Source of the DNA: Lantana camara
Taxonomy: Eukaryota > Streptophyta > Magnoliopsida > Lamiales > Verbenaceae
DNA: 64,000 bases
Assembly: GCA_037501455.1 (NCBI GenBank)
Contig: CM074865.1
Location: forward strand, 37,492,501 to 37,556,500
Reading direction: 5' to 3'
Both the position numbers and the translations under genes were made by a program. Positions 1-12,369 of the stretch are shown here, piece by piece (within the stretch, counting starts at the first letter, position 1; each line of letters starts with the position of its first letter). The notes under the pieces were generated by a model. The model saw nothing but the letters and a program-made list of their open reading frames with translations. It had not been told where the DNA came from and ran no database searches.

Positions 1-856
1 CTTGAATTCATCTACTTACATCATGATTTGGATCAGATTTGGTTAGGGCTTGAGTGATGAGTTTGGTATGAACTTTTAGGGATTTTTGTTCTAGTGACCT
101 ATTTGCTTGTGTGGTTGATTATCTTGCTTATACATGAGTATATGAGCTTGTTTCTTGACCTATTCCTTTCCTAACTGATATTATTTGGTGTTAGGAAGAT
201 TTCATCTCTTGACCCTTTTATGAAATATTGAGATATGGAGCTCCAAACTTGATGATCAAACTACTTCCCCTGTTTTGTGACTGCTGTGTGAAATTATGTG
301 TTGTTGCTTCATCATATGGCCTCCATTTTGTGTGAAATTGCATGGGGTTGATGTACACTCATTTTTCTATATGTTAGCATTCATGTTTCAAGTATTTGGA
401 TCCATCTTAGGTCCCAAAACCGAAATACATGACCTGTTTTTATGCATGCTTCATGACAGACTTGTTGCTGTTGCGTTTTGTAACGTGTTGGTCATTCTAA
501 TGTGCTTTAAATTGTACCATTTTGCATATATATGAAGTATATTAGTTGTTTAGTATGTTAGCATGTATTCCCCAAAGTTTCAGATCCAAATTCAAGCCCT
601 AAGTACTTGATCAAGGCATGATTGAACAATTGAGCTCTTATGTACGATTTTGGCGACCCAGTTTTGTTGCTTGGATTCGATGCCCTTAATGTGTGATTCA
701 GCCTTTACACTCTAAACGAAATATGTTCCTAACATGCCAAATATGTTTTACATTAAGTTTCAGAGCATTTGGAGTTCATTTGGTATGCTTTTGGATTGAG
801 TTTGTAAGGGATCAGTTTTGCCGGTTTAACTCTGTGAACGTTTTAAGTTCTGTACC

Positions 857-980
857 GTGACACCCCCGTGTCTCATTTATACATAAGAGTGAGACACGGT
901 CGTGTCACACCTTCTGGGAAGGTCTGTACTGAGCCACGGTCATGGCTCAGTTTGGCTAGGGTTGGTGACACCCCCGTGTC
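857..980. repeat. Inverted-repeat cluster in LTR-B
   Basis: Four short inverted repeats in 124 bp: GTGACACCCCCGTGTC at 857-872, a GAGACAC-GGTC-GTGTCAC unit near 891-908, a TGAGCCA/TGGCTCA unit near 930-949, and GTGACACCCCCGTGTC at 965-980. Arms are 6-9 bp around a short G/C-rich spacer. Equivalent clusters occupy the same place in most other LTRs here. Confidence 0.8.
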
Positions 981-1942
981 CCTTCCCTTGCGCAGTCCTT
1001 GTTACTTCCTTTTCGGTTTTTGATTTATTTCACCTCCTTAATGACTTTATCTTCTTTTGTGTTGAACTATGAACTTGTTTTGCTATGTGTTAGGAGTATT
1101 GTGGTTCAATTTCATGGTATTTGGATGAGTGGTAGGCATGCTTTTGCTTAATGCCGTTTATGTGTGTTTATATGTCATTTACGAATCGCGTAACTCATTT
1201 TCTATATCATGTGATTCCTTCTTGTTGTCAAACCTTGGAAATATTCTATCTTATGTAATATGAAGTATGTGGTAGCATTATGGGAGAGCTTGATTATGGT
1301 CTATGCTCCTATTTGAATTCTTGAATTAATTTGATAGGAGATATGAATGAATGAATGATGGACTTGGTTATATGAGTTAAATGCCTTAATAATGCACATG
1401 AACACTTTCATGACATAATATCATCTTTTATGCATTCATATCATGCTTGAGCATTGCCGTGCATCATTTATGGTTCATTGGAGTCTCGAGTCTCACAAAC
1501 ATGTCATGTTGTCTTTTGTACAGTTTATCTCCAGGGTGGAGAGATCTTGATCCTTCGAGCACTTGATAACTAGTTCCTTGTTTCGTCACGGTTCAGGTGA
1601 GGGTGGTTTTCGTTTTAGCTATGTAACAAACCCTACAACCCTTATGTGAAAAGCTTTGGCCAAAACCATATGATTATATATATATGGTTTTCAAATGAAG
1701 TTATCGAGTAAATTCTTCTGAATTATACGTATGAGCGTATATAAGCTTAAAAATGGTTTTGTAATGAGGCTATGCTCCAAACCGTGTGTCTTCATGCTAG
1801 CTACGGATTAGGATGACACGGAGAGGTACGTATATAGCATATGCCGAGTTACAGGGTAAGGTATGATTTCTTATAGTATGTATCATATGTATGTATTGAT
1901 ATGCTTTGGCGAGATTTCATATATGTTATGTTCACGGGCCCA

Positions 1943-2138
1943 GGGACTTAGTATATGTGGCTAACCGAGGAAGCAAGGGCTGACGGGGATCCCATATACT
2001 AGTCCCAACCAAACTACGGTGATACTGGCCCTCGCTCGGAGATTTAGCGGGGAATGGGAGCTGAGTGCCTTTGGGGGATTCATGTACCCCCATTGGCCTA
2101 TGTATGAACCGGTGGCCGGGTCTTGCAAGCCCGTCCAC
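1943..2138 (+). other. Conserved three-stem block in LTR-B
   Basis: Stem 1 pairs TAGTATATG with CATATACTA inside a 64-nt unit (1943-2006). Stem 2 pairs CCTCGCT (2030) with AGCGGGG (2046). Stem 3 pairs GGTGG-CCGGG (2111) with CCCG-TCCAC. The same three stems recur in LTR-A copies with compensatory changes. Confidence 0.7.
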
Positions 2139-3432
2139 AACCCGGAGGAAGAAGGTTGGTTATGATTTCTGATTATGCTTATGAATATGTTTATGCTATG
2201 GTTATGCACCGTGCGGGAATGCCGGGATCCGGATCGCCCAAACGAACATGTTTAGGACATGATTTATGGTCTGTGTGTATTATGATATATTGCGTAATCG
2301 CCTAATCAATATATTAATGATATTTGTCGTACACGGTCGGAGTTTGGTTGGAGATTGTGCACGCTCACTCGCCGAGCCTTATGTTTATGTATGATTTATG
2401 AATGTAATGAATTTAATATGAATTAGTCGTAAAAGTCGAGCATTGTCTATCTATTTTCTTGCCCTTTTCGGGAACTAAATTCAAATAAAAACCTTACTCG
2501 AGATTTATGACTTGCATGTGCATGTTTTTTTATACGTATATCGCTCCTGCTCAGTCAGTCTTCTAGAGACTGACCCTCTCCCTCCCCAACCTTTTTAGTG
2601 TGCAGGTTTGACTTTGGAGTTTCGAGCTAGGCGGAGGTGTTTGGAGTCTTTGAGTTGGTCAAGTTAGGTTAGGAGAGTCTCTGCACTCACATATGTATTG
2701 GAATTATGTATGATTTGATTTTAGTATCATGAACCTGAATATTTATGTAATTGTTATTGAATTGCTTTTGTTGGGCTTGGATTATGATTTGGAAAGAGGC
2801 CTGAAGAGCCCAAATTCTGTTCATGGTTTGTATGTTTGAATTTTGGCTTTGCATTGCATTATATTTTGGTTGATTGTTTATCATTGCAGGGTCTAGCTCC
2901 GCCTGGCCTAGGAAGGTTTTTATGTTTGTCGCCCGTTCGCTATGGTTTGATATGGGTGCGGATTAGCTGTTTCGTTACTCGTGTTGAGCCATAGTGCGGG
3001 GGATGTGGTGCCTCACGTGCGGGGTGCTACATATCATTTATGAAATTTTAAGAAAATCCCACATGTATGTCACGTAAGGTTGATGACTTGTTTGAGCTTG
3101 TTTGGGACTGAATTACTTGTTGAATTTATGTTGTTATGCTGCTTATTTGATGGCCTTGTGGACCTGATTTGAGTCGGTTTAGTTGAGAGTAAGCATACCC
3201 TGTTTTCCCGCAGCTGTGCCCTGTTTTTTCACGCTGTTATGTTGCTGTCAAGCTGCTGTAATTTCTTCTCCTTTTTGCTGTCATTTTCGTGGCTTCTTGG
3301 CATGTATTTTAGTTGTGTTCTTGCTGCCTTTCATGCTTAGTTTAGCTGCCTTGGTTGCCTTCTTTCTTGCTGGATAAGGGCTGCTCTATTTCTGCGTCTG
3401 TTGCTGTCCGAGAACAGGGGTTGCTGGTGCGT

Positions 3433-3556
3433 GGCACGGGGGTGCCGTTTTTGCCCGTTCCAGCGAGGAACGGGGGTGCTGTGAGGGTTGGGTTTGCTGT
3501 ACCGAGACACGGGGGTGTCTCGGTCTAGGTTTGGGAGGTGATACGGGGGTGTCACC
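3433..3556. repeat. Inverted-repeat cluster in LTR-A fragment
   Basis: Units: GGCACGGGGGTGCC (3433-3446), GTTCC/GGAAC around AGCGA, a 9-bp-arm unit CCGAGACAC / GTGTCTCGG with a GGGG spacer, and GGTGATAC / GTGTCACC with one mismatch. Same position and design as in other LTRs. Confidence 0.8.
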
Positions 3557-4648
3557 CCGTTTTCTTGATCTGTTTTGCCGTCTTCCTTTAGCTGTTGCTG
3601 CTGCTATATTATTTGAATCCATGGCTGCTGGATGTTGTGCAGAGTGTGTGTTAGTGTGCATGCATGGGAGTAGGGTTGTGTGTGCATGGTTTTGGGGGTA
3701 ATATTTGCATGCTTATGTATATATATATATATAGTTTATATAATATGCATGTAATATATATATATGCATGCATGGTTGTGGCTTTGTGTGTGTACGTGTT
3801 TTGCATGTATTTTTATAATATATTGCATGCATGTATAATTATAGTATATATAGTATATACATATGATTCATGCATGCATGAGTATGTTGGTGTGTACGTG
3901 TATATATATGTATATATTATATATATATTGTATATTATTATATATATGATTATATATATATATTATATTATATATATTTATTATATATTTCAAATATTAT
4001 TTGATTTAATTCAATTCTAGAAATTAATTGATTTCCATTTCGCGTATTTAATTACCGACTTTTGATTGAACGTTTTATTTATTTTATTCCTAAATGTGAA
4101 TTTGAATATTATGTGTTATGCTTATTAAATGAATTCTTGAATTAATTGATATGCATTATGAATGTTTTGAATGTTATGAATTTATGAAATTCATATGAAC
4201 ATATGAATTTATGAAATTATGAAATTGAATGAATTATATGAACGAATGATTTGATTATATGATTTAAATTCCTTAATCGTGCACATGAACATTTTTATAA
4301 TATAATATGATCATTTATGTATTCATGTCATACTCACTTCATTGCCGAGCGTCATATGTGGTCATTGAGTCTCATACCTTTTCTTTTGCACAGATTCGGG
4401 TTTGGTTGGAGACGAGGCGAGCATTGAGACGCTTGTGCCTTTATTTTGCTTTGGTAAAGGTGGGTTTTTCTTCTACTAGTTAAAACAACCCTATAAATCC
4501 CTTATGTGAAAGGTTTTAAGCCAAAATCGTATATTTATATATATCGAGTCATTTTGAGTAAATGATTTCAAACGTTTGACCCCTTTTAATTATGAAATCC
4601 TACCTTATGTTTTGGCGAGATTGCATGTATGTTATGTTCACGGGCCCA

Positions 4649-4844
4649 GGGACTTAGTGTATGTGGCTATCCGGGGAGGTAAGGGCCGACGGTGATCCCA
4701 TACACTAGTTCCAACCAAATTTACGACGAAACGGACCTCGTTAGGAGTTTTGACGAGGAAATGCTAGTCGGGATTTTGAGGATTCATGTACCTCACTAGC
4801 CATTATGTATGAACCGGTGGTCAGGTCTAGCTAACTTGTCCACC
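4649..4844 (+). other. Conserved three-stem block in LTR-A fragment
   Basis: Stem 1 here is TAGTGTATG / CATACACTA, a double change relative to TAGTATATG / CATATACTA elsewhere that keeps pairing. Stem 2 is CCTCGTTA / TGACGAGG with one G-U pair. Stem 3 is GGTGG-CAGG / CTTG-CCACC. Confidence 0.7.
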
Positions 4845-5597
4845 ACCCGGAGGAAGAAGGTGTATATGTATGATTATGATCATTTACGTATGTGCACGAA
4901 AGATATGTATGACAACCAATAATTATGATATGATTACACGAGGAGAAGGTTGGAGATTGTGCACGCTCACTCGCCGAGCTTAAACCCTTATGAACAATTA
5001 TGAATGAAAATGAACGTCGTAATCCCGTCGATGTTTTCTTTTGTTTTAACCACTTGGTAAATTCTTATCAAACTTCACACGGGATTAGGGCTTGCATGTA
5101 TGTGTTTAATTTATGCGATATAATATATATTATGCCCCGTTTTTATACCCACCAGTCTCTTTTAGACTGAACCCGGTTGTTTTGTGCAGGTGTAGGAGTG
5201 CTAGGCGGGAATACAAGTCGTCTAGGTCTTGCATTTATGTTTAGCACTTCTTTTCAGTCTCATATTCATACTCTTGTTGCTACTTTTGTATTTGATCATA
5301 GTATAGATTGGAGCGTTATGATTTTGTAGGCCGTGAGTGCCGTTGTATATTTGAATGCTCTTGTATATCTATTTTTGGAGCGTGGTGGCTCACTGTATAT
5401 ATGCTATGTTATTCCTGCTTCCGCGTATTATTTTAACTCTGATTTTATGATTCTTGAGTTGATTGGTTTAAGGGTTAGTCCCGCCTAGCATAGCGTGTGT
5501 GTTGTGTCCCCGTTCGCCGTGGATTTGGCACGTGTATGGACTTCCATTTCATATACGGGTCGGGTCTCGGTGCGGGGGATGTGGTACTACAAACAAC

Positions 5598-5800
5598 AAA
5601 GAGAGAATCCCCGTCTCTCAAACACAGCAAAGAGAGAACCCCGTCTCTCAAAAACAACAAGAAGAGAACCCCATCTCTCAAGCAGTTATGAGGGAACCCC
5701 GTCTCTCGCAAGTAAAGAGAGTACCCCGTCTCTCAAACAAAATAAGAGAATCCCCGTCTCTTAGAGACAACGAGAGCACCCCGTCTCTCAAACAAAATAA
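5598..5800 (-). repeat. Tandem hairpin array near the 3' end of LARD-1 internal region
   Basis: About seven units of GAGAGAACCCCGTCTCTC or close variants, spaced roughly 27-33 bp, separated by A-rich linkers. Each unit is a self-complementary hairpin (GAGAGA / TCTCTC arms). Four units of the same kind sit just upstream of the PPT in LARD-2, so this array marks the PPT-proximal end. Confidence 0.85.
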
Positions 5801-8557
5801 AGCAAGGAAGCCTCCAATACTCCCAAGCAACACATGCAAAACCAAGTTTAAAATCACACAAAGACATGTAATAAACCTCAAATACAACATAACCCAGTAC
5901 AACGAAAATAATCAATTAGTAAGGTATAGAATATCAAGAATCAATTAAATTAAATTGTATGTATGCTTATGCCATGAATGTTTTATGTACCGTTCACCGT
6001 AGACAAGAAATTTAAATTTGTAAGTTGTCCAATGTGTGATTTGTTCCGAGGATAGGCTCATTGCTCAGCTTGTCTTGAAACTCTCCAGGGTACCCCGATG
6101 AAACAATTGATGAATCCTTTAAGGATTATACTCTTAGATCCCTTCTGCCTAGTACTGCTTCTAGTCTTCATCATTTCCCCTTAATCCTCCTTCGACCAAC
6201 CAACTCTTTTTAATTAACCGAGCTTGACCTCCCGAATACCCTTAGACCTTCCGTCTCGAAGTTAGGTCCATAGCTACTATCTTACCCATATCGGAGTTTA
6301 AAATACCCTCGAGGATAACTACTCCTGACATCCTTGATGATTCAATCCCTACCTTGAAGTATTTGTCATTAGGATCTACCTTAACACGAATCCTTTTCCA
6401 TCCTCCGTTCATGTTATCCATTCATTCTCTTTAACCCCTTAAGGTTATATTCGGTATCTGGCCCCACATTTCTTGAATCAAAGATAGAATGTTCTTGATG
6501 ATTTTTTAAGTTTGATGTAAATCCTCCAATGATCATCTTTTCCGGTTTGGTTTCTTCTTAAATTTCCTTCCGAATTATCGTGGGAATAACCGATGACTTG
6601 ATAATATTGTCATTATTGAACCCCCTTTTGAACTCTATTGGATTACTCTTGATTACCATCATTCCATTATATGCTAGCTTGATTCGACTCTCTCTCTCCT
6701 GTCAATTCTGACTTAGGGTTCACAGAAGCTCCCTTAAAATTTTGTTATCCCCAGATCCATATTCTATACATAAGAATATTCTCCAAGCCATTTCCTTTAT
6801 ACCTAGTGAGGGACTTCGGCCCGAATTTAGTAACTTAGCTCTCCTCTTAACAACTTAACCATTCAAGCCGCCTTATTTATCCCTGATCATCACTAATAGG
6901 ACTCCCAGGTCTTCCTTAATTTGCAATTTCGTTATTCCTACTAAAATATTTCTTCGAGCACCCCTTCCATCGTCCAATTTGTTCCTCAGTCGTGCTCTCT
7001 CCCTTAAATTTCTATTGTCACATGTTGAACTCCATTAGGGAGGATTTTGATCAAAAGGGCAACCCCAAGGTTTTGCATTTCAACTTCCCTTCTAATTCGC
7101 TTAATATCCGAAACCCCTTTTCCTATTCTTGTCCGTTCCAAACACCCCGCAATCCACTCTAATCTCGCTTCTCCTTATGAATTCCCGTTTCCATTAACCT
7201 ATCCCTTACTTGAAATTCTTTAATCCTCGAAGTCATCTTCATCGAATTCAAGAGTGGCTTGGCTAAGTAATACTTGATAGGTGAGGTGAATGAGCTTCCT
7301 ATCAAATAAACACTAAAATGCATGTCGGGTAAAGATGACGATGCACATGGCACATTTGCAACGAAGTAAGAGGCAACACATTACAGCAATGAAATCAAAC
7401 AGAAATGCGTGAATAAACATAAGGCTAGAAAATAAATAATTAGTGCGAGGTATGATGCACGTGCTATGAATGTTTTGGAACATGTCACCAATGTGGTAAG
7501 TTGTTAACTCGGGAGCTTTTGATCGTTCCTCCAAATCCCGGAGTTACTTTGACTTGCTGATTATTCCTTGCCTTTTCCCACGGTCTTCAAGACTTCCAAG
7601 AATTCTTGTATATCAGCTTGTACCATCCACCATCCGAAGTTGAAGTTTCATGATCCCTAATTTCTTCTACATCCCTTGAGTTAGTATCTGAATTTCTCCC
7701 CGAGAATCATCCTTTAACCAGGCTTCGCCTTTCTTTATCATTCTCATTTGTTGCTCCATATCTTCCAATTCAACCTCACAACATGCCAATTCAGCTTGGA
7801 TTTGGAAAATTGGACTCAAGTCCTGTCCTTAGCATTATCACCCTCCATGAATTGTAGTTATCCTATTACTTATCTTTCTCTAACCCCTTCTCGACTTGTT
7901 TCCCATCTTACCTCGCCTCCTCTTAATTATTGATACCTCTTCTATAATCCAAATCCGGGATCAAAATATCTCCAAGGTTTTGTTCACTTCATTCCTTAGG
8001 TTGAACAGTCCTGTTGAATCCAATTATGGCATTTATAGAGGAGAGCCATATCTATATATATCCATATTAGGAGTCATAAATATTTCCCGATCAATTCCCA
8101 TTTCTACGAATATCCCTCTATGGTTGCATCTCTTCAATTAAACTTCCATTTCAGCTCCTATCCCTTGAATTCTAGCTTTATCTATTAGGACTACACCTCT
8201 CGAATTATCTATATCTTTCCCCGATGTATCATTCCTATCCTCCAAGCCTCAAAAAGAACTTGTAGTAAGGCGTTGTTAGCATGATACTTGGTCGTGGTTT
8301 GATAGTATCTTCATAACCTGAAATTCATAACTTATTTCGAGAATATATGCATGTGATTAGTGCATGCCCATGGCACATATTCAACACTAAAGGCAAGGAT
8401 CCATATAATAATGCAGCAGATAGTTCGACAAAATTTCAAAAGAAAAGCCAAATTTCTTGTTCAAGATCGATGTAATGCACACATTATCACGTATTCCCTA
8501 TGCCGTACGACCTAGACTGACTCAAACACGACTCGAGAACACCGGTTTTGCAACCGG

Positions 8558-8569
8558 GCTCTGATACCA
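8558..8569 (-). other. Primer-binding site of LARD-1 (tRNA-iMet type)
   Basis: The minus strand reads TGGTATCAGAGC, complementary to the 3' end of plant initiator-Met tRNA. It lies 8 nt inside the LTR boundary, the usual spacing for the elements in this window. Confidence 0.9.
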
Positions 8570-9460
8570 CTTAAGGATGTAGCACCCCGCACGTGAGGCA
8601 CTACATCCCCCACACTATGGCTCAACACGAGTAACGAAATGGTAAATCCGCACTCGTATCAAGCCATAGCGAACGGGAGACAAACAGAAAACCCTCCTCA
8701 GTTAGCCGGAACTTAGACCCTGAAATAATAACCAATCAACAAAATATAATGCCTTGGAAAACTAAAATTCAAACATACAAACCATAAGCAGACTTGGGCT
8801 CTTCGGGCCTCTTTTAAACTCAATCAAAGCCCAACAAAAGCAATTCAATAGCAATTATACAAAATTCAACTCCATAATCTTACAAGGTTGAATCATACAT
8901 AATTTAAATACATAAGGTGAATGCAGAGACGCTTCTAACTTAACTTGACCGACTCAAACTCAACATAACTCCGCCTAGCTCGAACTTCAAAGCCAAACCT
9001 GCACGCTAAAGTGTTGGGGTGGGAGAGGGTCAGTCTCTAAAAGACTAAACGAGCAGGAGCAATATACATATATATAGAAACATGCGCATGCAAGTCATAA
9101 ATCCCGAGCAAGGTTTTATTTGAAATTAGTTCCCAAAAGGGCAAGAGAATAACCAAGCAATGCTCGGATTTTACAACTAATCATATTAGTTTCATTAGGT
9201 TCATAATTTAGACATAAACATAAAGGCTCGGCGAGTGAGCGTGCATCATCTCCAACCAAACTCCGACCGTGTACGAAAAATATCAATAATACTTTAAGTA
9301 GGTGATCATGCAGTATATCATAATACACGCATATCATATATCATATCATAAAACATATTCGTTTGGGCAATCCGTGTCCCGGCCTTCCCGCACGGTGCAT
9401 AACAATCATGACATAACATAAGCATATTCATAAATCAAGTTCCAACCTTCTTCCTCCGGC

Positions 9461-9655
9461 GGTGGACGGGTTTGCAAGGCCCGACCACCTAAACATATCA
9501 ATATGGCTATGAGGTTCATGAGGCCTCAAAGCCCGGTTAGCGTTTCCCCGTCAAAAACTCCTTGACGAGGTCCGTTTCGCCGTAACATAGTGGAACTAGC
9601 ACATGGGATCACCGTCGGCCCATGCCTCCCCGGATAGCCACATGTACTAAGTCCC
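9461..9655 (-). other. Conserved three-stem block in LARD-1 LTR
   Basis: Minus-strand stem 1 is TAGTACATG / CATGTGCTA (one G-U). Stem 2 is CCTCGTCAA / TTGACGGGG (one G-U). Stem 3 is GGTGG-CGGG / CCCG-CCACC. All three keep pairing despite arm changes relative to other copies. Confidence 0.7.
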
Positions 9656-10315
9656 TGGGCCCGTGCAATCATAATCATGTCTCGCCAAAACATATCAATT
9701 CATAAGAAAATAACATAATTCACAAGTCATTTGAAAAGGGTTTACTTGGTACATTTCATTTGAAAACCATATATAACTATACTAGGTTTTTGGCCAAAAC
9801 TTGTCACATAAGGTCGTAGGGTTTTATACATAACTAGAACGAAAACACCCTCACCTGAAACATGACGATACAAGGATACGAGTACCAAGTGCCTGAAAGA
9901 TCAAGATCTCTCCACCCTGGAGATAAACTGTACAAAAGACAACGTAACATGTTCGTGAGACTCAAGACTTTAAATGAACCAAATAAGACGCACGACATGC
10001 AATGAACATGATATGAATGCGTAAAAGATGATATTATATCATCGAAATGTTCATGTGCACTAGTAAGAAATTTAAAGTACATAATCAAACCATTCGTTCA
10101 TTCATTTCATGAATTCATAAATTCATAAATTCATAACTCATATCAATTTAATTCAAGAATCCATTTAATATTCATAACACGTAGTATTCATATTTACAGT
10201 TAGAAAATAGGCAATTGATTACTTTCAATTAAAGATCAAAATTAAATAAAACATGAAATAGGTAACATTTAAATTCTAATATTCAATTAAATCAAATAAC
10301 ATTTAATACATAATA

Positions 10316-10318
<3 letters not shown>

Positions 10319-10360
<42 letters not shown>
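10319..10360. repeat. (AT)n microsatellite in LARD-1 LTR
   Basis: About 20 uninterrupted AT dinucleotides inside the LTR, in the AT-rich tract that follows the inverted-repeat cluster in LTR-A/B copies. Confidence 0.95.
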
Positions 10361-10363
<3 letters not shown>

Positions 10364-10866
10364 TATATATGTATACGTACATCAATTCCCATGCATGCAA
10401 ATATAACTATAGATATATATTTATATACTATATAAAGATGCATGCATAATTATCTCAACAATTACATATAAATTAACATGCACACGTACCACTCCATGCA
10501 TGCAAACTAACATGCATCAATTACACTCCTCATGCAGTTTCATGCAACAATTACCAATTCTATATTCAATTAAATCAATTATTATTAAATATTTAAGAAA
10601 CATATATTAGTATATATATTATAAATATATATATATATATATATACATTTACATATATGCATGCACACACACATCATATATATATATATATGCGTACAAC
10701 AATACATATGCACGTAAAGCATCCCATGCACATATAAATCACACAGCCATGCATGCATAACAACACACATACAGCACATATGTACACAGCAGCAAACACA
10801 CACAGCACATATGTACACAGCAGCAAACACACATATGCAACGCAGGTAAGAGTTCGGGAAAAACAG

Positions 10867-10992
10867 GGTGACACCCCCGTGTCGCCTCCAAAGCACAAAC
10901 CGAGACACCCCCGTGTCTCGGTACAGAAGTTTCAGACCAAAATTAGCACCCCCGTTCACGCTGGAAAGAAAGAAAATGACACACCCGTGTCA
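10867..10992. repeat. Inverted-repeat cluster in LARD-1 LTR
   Basis: Contains GTGACACCCCCGTGTC, a 9-bp-arm unit CCGAGACAC / GTGTCTCGG with a CCCC spacer, and ATGACAC / GTGTCAT around an ACCC-type spacer. Confidence 0.8.
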
Positions 10993-12278
10993 TGAACGCA
11001 GCAGCTCATCTTAAGCGTAGAAATAACCCTCTGTTTTCTGTCATGAAATGCAACAGGAAAATGCAACAATGAAAACCAAATGATGCAGCAACAATTTAGC
11101 TCCAACAACTCCCACAAAACTGACAACAAAAGGCAAGAAGATGCAGCAGTTTGACAGCAGCAACACAGTCCGAAAAACAGGGCAAAATCACGTAAAAACA
11201 GGGCACAACTGATCCCACTTATCCCCAACATGTTCAGGTCATTTAGGCCAGCAAATACACAGCCAAGCAACACAAATTCACATGTATATCAGTTCGTAAA
11301 AGAGCTCAACCGTGAACAACAGTCATACGTGACATTTCATGAAATCTCCCAAAGGGCCATAAATGATATCTCATTAATACTTCGACCACCATGAAATCAA
11401 TGATCATAAATGATATGAGGATGTCAAAATAATCATTCTCAAGCTTGGAATCACTCAAATCCATCAAGAAATGAAAGAGATCATCAAATTTGTCCCAAAC
11501 CCATTATTTCGAATTCCAGCCAAAAACCTCCTGAACCATGCTCAAATTTGGGGATGAAAAGATGAAAATGATCAGGAATGAACATATATTACAACCCTAA
11601 GCTTACCTTGTTGATTGGATGAAGATTGGATGAGATTTGAACTCCAAAATCTCTAAGGGATGCTAGGTTACGGGACTAACTGTAATTCCAGAGACTTTGG
11701 CTGAGATTTGGGGATTGTGTGAGGGTTGGTTTGGATAGGGCATGATATATCAGGTTAGGTGGTTGAGTTAGGTTTCCATAGCATCCAACCATAGTTAATT
11801 TGGTCAACAAATGAATAAGTTATAGTCATATTAGTGCAACAAGGTTAGTTTAGTCGCCGTCTCGTTTTTCGGTTGAATTTCGGAGGTTCAAATGACGTTA
11901 GAAAAATATAAGGCTAAGTTTAATAAACTCAAATTTTCGTTACGAGTTCAGCGAAGTTGACGGAACTCGAATCCGAGTTCCCGAGCTCAAGATATTAAAT
12001 ACGGAACCAAGGGTGCGCTAAATGCTCGTTAGCCCCCGACTTGGATTCCAAAATTCAAATTAAATCCGAAACACATGCAAATGAATCCAAAAATATGAAA
12101 CAAACAAATATTCATATACAAGACACGTGTAAGTTCAACATATTAAATTTGCACGAAATTCCGGTATCAATTTAAATAGAAACGAAGCACGTAAATATCA
12201 CTCATACGAAATGTAACAATAAAATGCATAATATTACAATTAATATAAAATGAATAAATATATAATTTATAAATATAA

Positions 12279-12369
12279 ATGCATGCATACGTATATATAT
12301 ATAATTTATAAACATGCATGCAAAATAATTTGTAAATATGATATGCATGCATTAATATATTCATGCATA
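12279..12369. repeat. CATGCA/TGCATG motif group in LARD-1 LTR
   Basis: Four CATGCAT-type sites in ~90 bp near the LTR start. The motif matches the plant RY element core. LTR-A copies have a denser version at the matching position. Confidence 0.6.

Larger units (their letters stand above)
1..3031 (+). mobile_element. LTR-B, 3' portion of a long LTR (left end outside window)
   Basis: This is the right part of a long gypsy-type LTR ending GGGGTGCTACA at 3031. Its last ~1 kb matches, in opposite orientation, the LTR at 8578-12561, including the end block (GTGCGGGGGATGTGGTGCC, then the CTACA terminus). There is no coding potential. The sequence right of 3031 is the body of a different LTR (LTR-A), so 3031 is an outer terminus. 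The copy is therefore a solo LTR or a 3' LTR inserted into LTR-A; the left end is not visible. Confidence 0.8.
3032..5591 (+). mobile_element. LTR-A fragment (right part), split by LTR-B
   Basis: The sequence matches the right two-thirds of the LTR-A copies at 44927-48706 and 60692-64000, starting at the position equivalent to ~46247. The left part is missing because LTR-B is inserted. Its 3' end reads ...GATGTGGTACTACA. Compared with GTGGTACCTTACGCTCGGG then TGCTACA in other copies, it lacks about 15 bp, and I place the terminus at 5591. It contains an inverted-repeat cluster, AT-rich microsatellites (~3717-3985) and the three-stem block. Short open frames over the AT repeats are not genes. 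Confidence 0.8.
5592..8577 (-). mobile_element. LARD-1 internal region, non-coding (minus orientation)
   Basis: About 3 kb between the PBS at 8558-8569 and the LTR-A junction at 5591. No gag or pol similarity appears in any frame. Read on the minus strand, its 3' half aligns by eye with 51913-53539; for example both contain AAAGGATTCGTGTT and CGGAAGGAAATTT followed by collinear sequence. A long LTR plus a conserved non-coding internal region fits a large retrotransposon derivative (LARD), which depends on proteins made elsewhere. The PPT and 3' LTR are not seen: the copy is cut at the LTR-A insertion. Confidence 0.7.

Noticed and set aside
3664..4020. 118-codon hydrophobic frame as a membrane protein
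   Set aside because: It is a translation of AT and GT dinucleotide repeats in an LTR.
5598..5800. Regular repeats with spacers, CRISPR-like
   Set aside because: Linkers are short, A-rich and similar to each other, units are variable, and the same array occurs before the PPT of another plant retroelement.
8558..8569. Possible tRNA gene at TGGTATCAGAGC sites
   Set aside because: Only the 12-nt complement of a tRNA 3' end is present, with no cloverleaf; these are primer-binding sites.
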